NCBI GenBank assembly: GCA_948663505.1
Contig: CAPNAQ010000053.1
Coordinates: 1-10,844 of the forward strand
Direction of reading: 5' to 3'
DNA: 10,844 bases
Source: an uncultured Clostridia bacterium
Lineage (GTDB): Bacteria > Bacillota > Clostridia > TANB77 > CAG-508
Shown: piece after piece, positions 1-6,408 of the stretch
How positions within the stretch are numbered: position 1 is the stretch's first letter
Layout: every line of letters starts with the position of its first letter
Notes under the pieces: generated by a model
What the model saw: the letters and a program-made list of their open reading frames with translations, nothing else
Databases searched by the model: none
Told to the model about the DNA's origin: nothing
Made by a program: the position numbers and the translations under genes

Positions 1-57
1 TTATTACTTAAACATAAAAAATTTTTATAGAATCAACATATAATTTTATAAAATCAA

Positions 58-73
58 ATTATAACAAGTGTTC
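58..73 (-). promoter_or_regulatory. LexA-box-like site overlapping a -10 hexamer
   Basis: On the minus strand GAACACTTGTTA (73 to 62) fits the Gram-positive SOS box core GAAC-N4-GTTY except for the last base. It runs straight into TATAAT (63 to 58). The arrangement would suit an SOS-controlled promoter reading leftward out of the window. No good -35 hexamer is seen (AAATTC at 17-base spacing), and no gene start follows before the edge. A chance match in AT-rich DNA is possible. Confidence 0.35.
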
Positions 74-118
74 GTTTTTTGAATTTTGAAATTAGATTTT
101 AAAAATTATATTACTTAT

Positions 119-2326
119 TTAACTAAATAACCTTCTTAGTCTTAAAGCATTTAAGATTACAGTTAAACTACTAAACATCATAGCAACACTTGCAATCATA
201 GGATTTATAGAAATTCCAAATTTAGAAAATAATCCCATTGCTATTGGAATCATCAAACAATTATAAAAAAACGCCCAAAATAAATTTTGCTTTATATTTC
301 TAATTGTTCTTTTACTAATATTAATTAAATTTAAAATACTACCTAAATCATTTTTTGTTAGTATTACATCAGATGAATCCATTGCTATATCAGTACCACT
401 ATTTACACTAACACCTATATTTGCAGCCATCAAAGCAGGACTATCATTTATACCATCTCCACACATCATTACATATTTATTTTGCTGTTTTAATTCTTTT
501 ATGACTTGTGTCTTTTCAGATGGTAATACATTTGGAATAACTTTTGTTATACCTATTTCTTGTGCAATTTTTTCAGCTGTTTCTTTATTATCTCCTGTTA
601 ACATAATAGTTTCTATTTTGTTTTTATTTAGTTCTTCTATAACTCCTTTTGCATTTTCTCTTACAATATCATTTACTCCAATTAATGCAAGAATTTCATT
701 TGTATTTGCTACATATACAATGCTATTCCCTTTTTTTGTTAATTCTTCTTCATCTTTATGAAATATGTTCTCGACATTATATTCCTTTAGAATTTTTGAG
801 TTCCCAAGAATTAATTTTTGTCCTTCTACTTTTCCTATAATTCCTAATCCTGTTACATTTCCAAATTCTTTTACTTCTAATTTTTCTAAATGATTTTCTT
901 CTAAATAGTTTGTAAACGCTTTTCCTATTGGGTGTGACGCTTTACTTTCTATACTTCCTATTAATTGTAATAGCTTTTTTTCTTCCATAACACTATAATT
1001 TTTTATTTCTGAAATTTTTAACTTTCCATAAGTTAATGTTCCTGTTTTATCAAATACAATTGTATTTACTTTTTGTGCATTTTCAAGTATTTCGCTTTTT
1101 TTAACTAAAATGCCATTACTTGCACATATTCCTTCTGATACTATAATTGCAAGTGGTGTTGCTAAACCTAAACTACAAGGACAAGCAACTACTAGTATTG
1201 TAACAAATGTTATTAAACTATTAGAAAAGTCATATCCCATTATTAAATAAGAAATAAATATTACTATAGCTATAGCTATAACAGCAGGTACAAAATAACC
1301 TGAAACAGTATCTGCAATTTTTGCAATAGGGGCTTTTGTATTACTTGCTTCTACTACCAGTCTTACAATTTCTGAAATTGTAGATTCTCTCCCTATTCTC
1401 TCAGCTTTATATTCTATATATCCATCGTAATTTATACTTCCTGCTATAACTTTGTCTCCTTTTAGTTTGTTTGATGGTTTACTTTCTCCTGTTATAAATG
1501 ATTCATCAAAGTGTGCTGTTCCTTCTATTATTTCTCCATCAACTGCAATTTTTTCACCAGGTTTACTAATAACGATATCGCCTTTATGAATTTCATCTAA
1601 AGTAACTAATTTTTCTTTTCCATCTACTTTAATTATAGCTTGATTTGGCGTTATCTTTACTAATTTCTGAATTGCCTCTTTAGTTTTGTCTTTGCTAATT
1701 CTATCTAAATATCTACCTAATTTTATAAAGTATATAACCATTGCTGTAGATTCAAAATATAAATCGTGTATCTTTCCCAAATCTCCTTTTATAATCATAA
1801 TCATGCTATAAATACTATATAAAAAGCTACTTAAAACTCCTATTCCTACTAAAGTATCCATGTTTGGTGTTTTATGGATTAGGTTTTTATATCCATTTTT
1901 TAAAATATCAAAACCATAAATTATAAAAATAAAAGTAATCAAAAATAAACATACTGTATAATTTATAGGATTAGTTTTTAAATTTAAAAATTCCATAATA
2001 GGTAAATTCATCATGTGTCCCATAGATATATACATTAATATGATCATAAGAAAAGTAATAATAATAAATTTGATTTTTTCTTTCTTATTTTTGTTTTGTG
2101 TAGTTATTTCCTTAAATTCTCCTAAACTTTTAAATCCAGCCCTTTTTACAAATTCATCTAATTTAGTTTTTTCTAGTATATTTTCATCATAAATAATTGT
2201 AGCATTTGCCATAACTAAATTTACATTTGCTTCTATTATTCCATTTTGCTTGTTTAGATATTTTTCTAATCCATTTGAACATGCTGAGCAAGTCATTCCA
2301 TCTATTGATAAAATAATCTTCTTCAT
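119..2326 (-). CDS. copA: Copper-exporting P1B-type ATPase (CopA)
   Basis: This 735-aa inner-membrane pump uses ATP to export Cu(+) from the cytoplasm. One N-terminal HMA domain (about residues 1-70) carries the metal-binding C13-S-A-C16. Several membrane segments follow from about residue 86. The actuator loop has TGES (279-282), the transport helix has the metal-binding CPC (C382-P-C384), and the phosphorylation motif DKTGTLT has its Asp at 426. The nucleotide-binding domain has the P1B-specific HP (465-466), and the hinge GDGINDSP starts at 623. Y688-N689 in the seventh helix and M716 with S719/S720 in the eighth form the Cu(+)-selective signature, which argues against Zn or Cd as substrate. 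The length is normal for a one-HMA CopA. GGGAGGAAG at 2345-2337 lies 10 bases before the ATG. It is the last gene of the metal block, 65 bases after the CopZ-like gene, which probably hands it copper. No convincing terminator is seen after the stop. Confidence 0.97.
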   Translation of the reverse strand: MKKIILSIDGMTCSACSNGLEKYLNKQNGIIEANVNLVMANATIIYDENILEKTKLDEFVKRAGFKSLGEFKEITTQNKNKKEKIKFIIITFLMIILMYISMGHMMNLPIMEFLNLKTNPINYTVCLFLITFIFIIYGFDILKNGYKNLIHKTPNMDTLVGIGVLSSFLYSIYSMIMIIKGDLGKIHDLYFESTAMVIYFIKLGRYLDRISKDKTKEAIQKLVKITPNQAIIKVDGKEKLVTLDEIHKGDIVISKPGEKIAVDGEIIEGTAHFDESFITGESKPSNKLKGDKVIAGSINYDGYIEYKAERIGRESTISEIVRLVVEASNTKAPIAKIADTVSGYFVPAVIAIAIVIFISYLIMGYDFSNSLITFVTILVVACPCSLGLATPLAIIVSEGICASNGILVKKSEILENAQKVNTIVFDKTGTLTYGKLKISEIKNYSVMEEKKLLQLIGSIESKASHPIGKAFTNYLEENHLEKLEVKEFGNVTGLGIIGKVEGQKLILGNSKILKEYNVENIFHKDEEELTKKGNSIVYVANTNEILALIGVNDIVRENAKGVIEELNKNKIETIMLTGDNKETAEKIAQEIGITKVIPNVLPSEKTQVIKELKQQNKYVMMCGDGINDSPALMAANIGVSVNSGTDIAMDSSDVILTKNDLGSILNLINISKRTIRNIKQNLFWAFFYNCLMIPIAMGLFSKFGISINPMIASVAMMFSSLTVILNALRLRRLFS

Positions 2327-2391
2327 TTTTTATTGTCTTCCTCCCTAATTACACAATTTTGTTTATATTTTGCATTTATCTATTGATATAA

Positions 2392-2598
2392 CTATTTTTC
2401 AATTTCAAATCCTAAATCATCAATTATATTTTCTATAATAGAAGTATCAATTTCTTCTTTTGATATTATTGTAACAATTCCTGTTTTATAATTCGCTTCT
2501 ACACTTGATACTCCTTCTATTGTAGATAAAGCATTCTTTACCCTATTTTCACATCCTCCACAAACCATACCTGTTATTTTAATTTCTATTTCTTTCAT
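2392..2598 (-). CDS. copZ: CopZ-like copper chaperone (single HMA domain)
   Basis: A 68-aa soluble protein that is a single ferredoxin-like HMA domain from end to end. The motif GMVCGGC (10-16) provides the C13/C16 thiol pair that binds Cu(+) in this family. The length matches bacterial CopZ, which delivers Cu(+) to CopA. Its position 65 bases upstream of copA supports that pairing, while the ATPase upstream of it is of Zn/Cd type. An AAAGGA-type ribosome binding site sits about 9 bases before the ATG. The 99 bases separating it from the upstream ATPase hold a putative promoter and palindrome, so copZ-copA may be expressed independently as well as by read-through. Copper specificity is inferred from context and family. 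Confidence 0.9.
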   Translation of the reverse strand: MKEIEIKITGMVCGGCENRVKNALSTIEGVSSVEANYKTGIVTIISKEEIDTSIIENIIDDLGFEIEK

Positions 2599-2647
2599 TT
2601 AATTCAATCCTTTCTTTACTTTTCTTTTTAATATAAAATATTTAAAA

Positions 2648-2668
2648 GTGAGTTATACTATGAATCAC
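2648..2668. promoter_or_regulatory. Operator-like imperfect palindrome before copZ
   Basis: A 21-base sequence with GTGA/TCAC ends and a centred C. Eight of ten opposing positions are complementary. It overlaps the putative -10 of the copZ promoter, where a repressor would block RNA polymerase. It does not match the CopY box (TACAnnTGTA), a GGTA/TACC CsoR-type site, or the inverted repeats upstream of cadC, so the cognate regulator is unknown and may lie outside the window. Confidence 0.4.
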
Positions 2669-2681
2669 CTTCACATATCAA
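2652..2681 (-). promoter_or_regulatory. Putative copZ-copA promoter
   Basis: On the minus strand TTGATA (2681-2676) and TATAAC (2657-2652) are separated by 18 bases, each one base off the sigma-A consensus. It lies in the unusually long gap between the Zn/Cd ATPase and copZ. The predicted start leaves a leader of about 45 bases before the copZ ATG. Confidence 0.5.
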
Positions 2682-2697
2682 GCAATATAGTGTGTAT

Positions 2698-4533
2698 CTA
2701 ATTGTATAATACTCTTAAAGCATTTATAATAGCAATTATAGAAACTCCAACATCAGCAAATACTGCTTCCCACATAGTAGAATATCCAAATGCACTTAAT
2801 ATTAAAACAAGTACCTTTATTAAAATAGCAAAAATTATATTTTCTTTAACAATTCTCATTGTTTTTTTTGATAAATGAATAGCATTTACTATTTTAGATG
2901 GTTCATCTGTCATAAGAACAACATCTGCTGCTTCTATTGCACTATCTGATCCTAACCCACCCATTGCAATTCCTATATCTGAAATTGCTAAAACTGGTGC
3001 ATCATTTATACCATCCCCTACAAAAGCAAGTTTTCCTTTTGCATGTTTTTCTTTTAATAAATTTTCTACTTTTCTTACTTTACCATCTGGTAGTAGTTCT
3101 GTATAAACATTATCTAAACCTAATTCTTTTGCAACATATTCTCCAACATCTTTTCTATCACCTGTTAGCATTACTGTTTGTTTTATATTATTTTTCTTTA
3201 AGTAATGTATTGCTTTTTTTGAATCTTCTTTTATTTTATCTGCAATTAGTATATATCCTGCATATTTTCCTTCTACTGCAATATATAAGACTGTTCCAAT
3301 TTCATTACATTTTGTAAATTTGATTTGTTTTTCATTCATCAGTTTGTCATTTCCTACTAAAATTTCTTTATTGTTAATTTGAGCAATAATTCCAAGTCCT
3401 GATATTTCTTCAGTTCTTATAATTTGTTTTTCATTAATTTTTTTACCATATGCCTTTTTTATTGATTGTGAAATTGGATGATTTGAATAGTTTTCAGCAT
3501 ATGCTGTTAATTTTAATAGTTCTTCTTTACTTAAATCTATTGCATTTACTTTTTGTACTTCAAAAACTCCTTCTGTTAATGTTCCTGTTTTATCAAATAC
3601 AATTATTTCTGTATTTGATAATTGCTCTATATAGTTACTTCCTTTTATTAAAATACCCATTTTAGAAGCTCCACCAATTCCTCCAAAAAAGCTTAATGGA
3701 ATTGATATAACTAATGCACAAGGACAAGATACTACAAGAAATGATAATGCTCTGTATATCCAATCTGAAAATGATGTATCTTTTATAATAAGTGGTGGAA
3801 AAATTGCCAAAATTATTGCAATAATTACGACTATTGGTGTGTAGAATCTAGCAAATTTTGTAATAAAATTTTCAGATTTTGATTTTTTACTACTTGCATT
3901 TTCAACTAAATCTAATATTTTACTTACAGTACTATCACTAAATTCTTTTGATACTTTTATTTTTATTACACCATTTAAATTTATAGATCCACTTAATACT
4001 TCTTCTCCCTCTGTAACTTCTCGAGGTAAGCTTTCTCCTGTTAATGCCTTTGTATCAATGCTTGATGTTCCTTTTATTATATATCCATCTAATGGGATTT
4101 TTTCTCCAGGTTTAATTACAATTGTTTCGCCAATTTGTACATCTTCTGGATTTACTTTTTCAATATTTTCGTTTCTTTCTACATTTGCAAAATCAGGTCT
4201 GATATCCATTAAACTTGAAATTGATTTTCTTGATTTATCTACTGCATAACTTTGGAATAATTCCCCTATTTGATAGAACAACATAACTGCAACTGCTTCA
4301 GGTAATTCTCCAATTCCAAATGCTCCTATTGTAGCTACTGTCATTAAAAAATTTTCGTCAAAAATCTTTCCCCTAATAATATTTCTTATTGCCTTTCTTA
4401 CTATTTCTAATCCAACAATGATATATGATATAATATATATTGTGTTATTTATCCATTCATTATTAAAATTTACTACAAATGCAATAAAAAATAGTATTAT
4501 TGCAATTATAATTTTAATTCCATTTTTTTTCAT
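2698..4533 (-). CDS. cadA: Zn/Cd/Pb-exporting P1B-type ATPase (CadA/ZntA-like)
   Basis: A 611-aa membrane pump that should export divalent soft metals. Membrane segments start at once (residues 7-22), so the N-terminal HMA domain usual in CadA is missing; it is encoded by the separate gene just upstream. TGES is at 165-168, the transport-helix C270-P-C272, the phosphorylated Asp in DKTGTLT at 314, NHP at 351-353, and GDGIND at 506-511. K573 and D594, 21 residues apart in the last two helices, reproduce the Lys/Asp pair that defines the Zn/Cd/Pb subgroup (K693/D714 in E. coli ZntA). The Cu-type YN and MxxxS residues are absent. AGGAGG at 4546-4541 overlaps the stop codon of the upstream HMA gene, so the two are translationally linked. 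It lies in the operon of the CadC-type repressor, as cadA does elsewhere. Which metal is physiological cannot be read from sequence. Confidence 0.95.
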   Translation of the reverse strand: MKKNGIKIIIAIILFFIAFVVNFNNEWINNTIYIISYIIVGLEIVRKAIRNIIRGKIFDENFLMTVATIGAFGIGELPEAVAVMLFYQIGELFQSYAVDKSRKSISSLMDIRPDFANVERNENIEKVNPEDVQIGETIVIKPGEKIPLDGYIIKGTSSIDTKALTGESLPREVTEGEEVLSGSINLNGVIKIKVSKEFSDSTVSKILDLVENASSKKSKSENFITKFARFYTPIVVIIAIILAIFPPLIIKDTSFSDWIYRALSFLVVSCPCALVISIPLSFFGGIGGASKMGILIKGSNYIEQLSNTEIIVFDKTGTLTEGVFEVQKVNAIDLSKEELLKLTAYAENYSNHPISQSIKKAYGKKINEKQIIRTEEISGLGIIAQINNKEILVGNDKLMNEKQIKFTKCNEIGTVLYIAVEGKYAGYILIADKIKEDSKKAIHYLKKNNIKQTVMLTGDRKDVGEYVAKELGLDNVYTELLPDGKVRKVENLLKEKHAKGKLAFVGDGINDAPVLAISDIGIAMGGLGSDSAIEAADVVLMTDEPSKIVNAIHLSKKTMRIVKENIIFAILIKVLVLILSAFGYSTMWEAVFADVGVSIIAIINALRVLYN

Positions 4534-4544
4534 ATTGTATCCTC

Positions 4545-4766
4545 CTAGATTTCTTCTATTGTTACATCTGGTTCTTCTTTTTTTATTAATTTTTTTACAT
4601 CTTTTATTATTTCTTGTTTTCTTACATCATCATATTCAAGTTCCATCTTCTCTGTAATAAAACTTATATTTATACTTTTTATTCCTTCTATTTTTTGTAT
4701 CACTCTTTCTAATTCACTAGCACAATTTGCACAGTCTAATCCTTTTATTTTAAATTTACTTTTCAA
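4545..4766 (-). CDS. Free-standing HMA metal-binding domain of the CadA-type pump
   Basis: A 73-aa protein when read from the TTG at 4766. The motif GLDCANCA (9-16) with C12/C15 is the form seen in the N-terminal HMA domain of CadA-type ATPases rather than the CopZ form. The acidic C-terminus (EEPDVTIEEI) resembles the linker that normally joins this domain to the first membrane helix, and the ATPase opens directly with that helix 11 bases after this stop. The gene therefore looks like the detached N-terminal domain of the pump, either a metal donor or a regulatory domain acting in trans. An ATG at 4808 in the same frame would add 14 residues but has no ribosome binding site, and the added sequence is not part of the HMA fold. 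Confidence 0.88.
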   Translation of the reverse strand: MKSKFKIKGLDCANCASELERVIQKIEGIKSINISFITEKMELEYDDVRKQEIIKDVKKLIKKEEPDVTIEEI

Positions 4767-4774
4767 ACTTTTTA

Positions 4775-4779
4775 CCTCC
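4775..4779 (-). promoter_or_regulatory. Ribosome binding site that sets a TTG start
   Basis: GGAGG on the minus strand lies 8 bases before the TTG at 4766. It falls inside the longer reading frame that begins with ATG at 4808, which itself has no Shine-Dalgarno sequence. This makes TTG the likely initiation codon of the HMA gene. Confidence 0.8.
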
Positions 4780-4819
4780 AATTTTAATTTTTTTAAATAC
4801 ATTAACATATATATTTTTT

Positions 4820-5182
4820 CTATTTTTTGTGTTCTATATGTTCTACCCCTATTTCAAAAACTTCTTTTACATGATTATCATCTAACATATAGAATACTTC
4901 TTTACCAGATTTCCTACATTTTACAATTCCGCTTCTTCTTAATGTTCCTAATTGATGTGATATTGATGATTTACTCATTCCTAAAACATTTGCAATATCA
5001 CACACACACATTTCGTTTTGATCTAATGCAAATAAAATTTTTACTCTAGTAGTATCTCCAAGTATTTTAAAAAATTCTGCTAATTTATTAAATGTGTCCT
5101 CTTCTGGCATATTTTTGATTGTTTTGTTAACTACGTCTTGATGAATCACACTACAGTCACATATAAATTCATTTTTGGACAT
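4820..5182 (-). CDS. cadC: CadC/SmtB-type metal-sensing ArsR-family repressor
   Basis: A 120-aa winged-helix dimeric repressor that should release DNA on binding Cd/Pb/Zn. The recognition helix region is about residues 62-80 (DIANVLGMSKSSISHQL). Two metal sites are visible. The thiolate site matches CadC: C8 and C10 in the N-terminal arm with C59 and C61 in a CVC motif. The C-terminal helix has D102-x-H104-x10-H115-x2-H118, the alpha-5 zinc-site spacing of SmtB/CadC, with His in place of the usual final Glu. It is the first gene of the metal operon, behind a promoter with two inverted repeats, so autoregulation is expected. AGGAGG at 5194-5189 precedes the ATG by 6 bases. The next gene starts 53 bases downstream. 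Confidence 0.93.
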   Translation of the reverse strand: MSKNEFICDCSVIHQDVVNKTIKNMPEEDTFNKLAEFFKILGDTTRVKILFALDQNEMCVCDIANVLGMSKSSISHQLGTLRRSGIVKCRKSGKEVFYMLDDNHVKEVFEIGVEHIEHKK

Positions 5183-5199
5183 TTATTACCTCCTTTAAT

Positions 5200-5219
5200 A
5201 GTTGAGTATTTATTCAACT
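5200..5219. promoter_or_regulatory. Inverted repeat, probable CadC operator (downstream copy)
   Basis: AGTTGA and TCAACT form perfect 6-base arms around an AT-rich centre, with two further complementary pairs inside. It sits just past the predicted transcription start of the cadC promoter and upstream of its ribosome binding site. Known CadC/SmtB operators are AT-rich imperfect dyads of this size in the same position. Confidence 0.65.
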
Positions 5220-5227
5220 TTATTCGT

Positions 5228-5257
5228 ATTATATGTGAATACACATTCAATTGTCAA
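5228..5257 (-). promoter_or_regulatory. Metal operon promoter with an embedded dyad
   Basis: On the minus strand TTGACA (5257-5252) and TATAAT (5233-5228) are both perfect consensus with an 18-base spacer. Within the spacer TGAATACACATTCA (5236-5249) is a dyad with 5-base arms, a second probable CadC site. A strong promoter with repressor sites in the spacer and at the start point fits tight repression and metal induction of the whole cad-cop block. Confidence 0.8.
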
Positions 5258-5287
5258 TAGTTTTTTGTATTTTTTAATAAATTATTT

Positions 5288-5328
5288 AGTAAAAAGTAAA
5301 ATGCTAATGTAATAAATTACACTAGCAT
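5288..5328 (-). terminator. Intrinsic terminator of the accessory operon
   Basis: Arms at 5317-5328 and 5301-5312 make a 12-base-pair stem with a TTTA loop. Read as minus-strand RNA, the one non-Watson-Crick pair is a permitted G-U; on the plus strand it would be an A-C mismatch. The stem is followed by a T-rich tail (5300-5288). It begins two bases after the stop codon of the 122-aa gene and separates the accessory operon from the cad promoter. Confidence 0.85.
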
Positions 5329-5329
5329 C

Positions 5330-5698
5330 TTAAGATGACATGTTTGTATTGATATCCTTTTTATCGTGTTGATTGGTTTGCATATTATTTTTTTTAAATA
5401 ATGTATCTAGGTTGTATTTAGTCTTGCTATTTTTTTCATACATCATTATAAGTTTTTTTCTTTTTTCATTAGTACCAATATAATTTATATAAATATATGA
5501 AAATAGGACTTTAGTTGAATACAATATCTTTTGATTTTTTAATGTTACTGTTTCATCATATTTAAATTTCCAATCATTGTCTTTTTCTAAGTTCATTTTT
5601 TCTATTAGTGTATTTGGAACCTTAGATTGTAAATCTAGACTCATGTTTTTAAATATTTCTAGCATTTCAGTATATGCTCTTCTTTGATTTGTAGTCAT
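5330..5698 (-). CDS. Small protein of unknown function, last gene of accessory operon
   Basis: A 122-aa soluble, lysine- and asparagine-rich protein with no signal peptide or membrane segment. AAAGGAG lies about 5 bases before the ATG at 5698, which supports this start over longer in-frame ones. The N-terminal RRAYTEMLEIF followed by a K-V-P-N-x-L-I segment, then FKYD (about 45-48), then LKNQKI (53-58) and a late KYNLDTLFKK, resembles from memory a family of short uncharacterised proteins common in clostridia. The family has no assigned function that I know of. The tail after about residue 105 is low in complexity and polar. It starts 13 bases after the DUF84-like gene and is co-transcribed with it, ending at a terminator. 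A partner or regulator of the upstream enzymes is possible, but nothing in the sequence shows it. Confidence 0.75.
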   Translation of the reverse strand: MTTNQRRAYTEMLEIFKNMSLDLQSKVPNTLIEKMNLEKDNDWKFKYDETVTLKNQKILYSTKVLFSYIYINYIGTNEKRKKLIMMYEKNSKTKYNLDTLFKKNNMQTNQHDKKDINTNMSS

Positions 5699-5711
5699 TT
5701 TTACTCCTTTA

Positions 5712-6359
5712 CTATCTTTCTTTTTGTTGTTCATGATATTGATTATTTTCCAGTTGTTCTTTTGTACATATAATTTCTTCTTGTGTAATTCCCTCATTTG
5801 CATATGTATTTACTGCTTGTTCAGCTACTTCATTTCCAATCAAACACTTTTCAGTTACAAGTAATTTTTTAGAAGCTAATGCTAGTACCGTTGCTTGTTC
5901 TACAGCTGAACTTCTAGAATTCTTTGCTCCAAGCAATTCTTCTATACTTGTTATTCCTATTCTCCTAAGATAACTATCTAGATTACTCTGTTTTACTTCT
6001 TTAATAGCATTAGGTGGAATTGGCCAGCCAGCGCTCTTACCCCATAAATATTTTTGAGAACTAGATTCAAATATACAAACAACTTGCACATTAAAGTACT
6101 GTTCAAATACACTTTCTATACCAGCCTCACAGCTAATGTAGAAATCCATTTCTTCTGTAATTTTCTTTTTTATATTATCTACTCTATTTTTTGCTCCTTG
6201 ATAAGTTTCTTCATCAAAGGGCTGTTCTGGAACTCCTGATTCAATCTTTATAGAGTGAAATTCAATTTCTGATTCTTTTAAATTAAAGAATTCTAAAAAT
6301 GCTTGTTTTACTCCATTTATTTTATCAGAAGAAATTGTTGAAATTGCTACTTTAATCAT
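5712..6359 (-). CDS. DUF84-type inosine/xanthosine triphosphatase-like protein
   Basis: A 215-aa cytoplasmic protein. Residues 1-165 look like the DUF84/YjjX fold, whose known members hydrolyse ITP and XTP and keep deaminated purines out of nucleic acids. Visible matches are the N-terminal substrate loop ISTISSDKINGVKQAF (6-21), the signature SGVPEQPFDEETYQGAKNR (41-59), the acidic EAGIE (78-82), SAGWPIPP (109-116) and the late R-x5-EQA (149-157). The region around 117-148 departs from the usual ELG and GG-x-LT motifs. A tail of about 50 residues (166-215, rich in Glu/Gln) is not part of the standard enzyme of roughly 170 aa. It may therefore have a different substrate. GGGAGG lies about 9 bases before the ATG at 6359; a longer frame reaching 6494 overlaps the upstream gene and lacks such a site. 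It is the fourth of five genes in the operon. Confidence 0.82.
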   Translation of the reverse strand: MIKVAISTISSDKINGVKQAFLEFFNLKESEIEFHSIKIESGVPEQPFDEETYQGAKNRVDNIKKKITEEMDFYISCEAGIESVFEQYFNVQVVCIFESSSQKYLWGKSAGWPIPPNAIKEVKQSNLDSYLRRIGITSIEELLGAKNSRSSAVEQATVLALASKKLLVTEKCLIGNEVAEQAVNTYANEGITQEEIICTKEQLENNQYHEQQKER

Positions 6360-6408
6360 ATTGACAATCCTCCCTTTTTTAACTATTTTATAATAAGTTT
6401 TATTAATT

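Noticed and set aside
74..118. Hairpin after copA as a terminator
   Set aside because: The only stem is short and almost entirely A-T (around AAATTAGATTT) with no clear following T-run on the minus strand.
501..840. Plus-strand open frames inside the copA region
   Set aside because: They are antisense shadows of copA; they lack ribosome binding sites and have low-complexity, Leu/Phe/Ser-rich translations.
2937..4657. Several plus-strand open frames opposite the Zn/Cd ATPase and HMA genes
   Set aside because: They are reverse-complement shadows of AT-rich coding DNA with strongly hydrophobic repetitive translations and no translation signals.
2698..4766. Frameshift or nonsense mutation separating the HMA domain from its ATPase
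   Set aside because: The ATPase has its own AGGAGG and ATG at correct spacing, and the HMA gene has its own GGAGG and TTG, so the split looks functional.
5699..5803. Longer N-terminus for the 122-aa protein
   Set aside because: It would overlap the end of the DUF84-like gene. The AAAGGAG site directly before the ATG at 5698 gives a better start.
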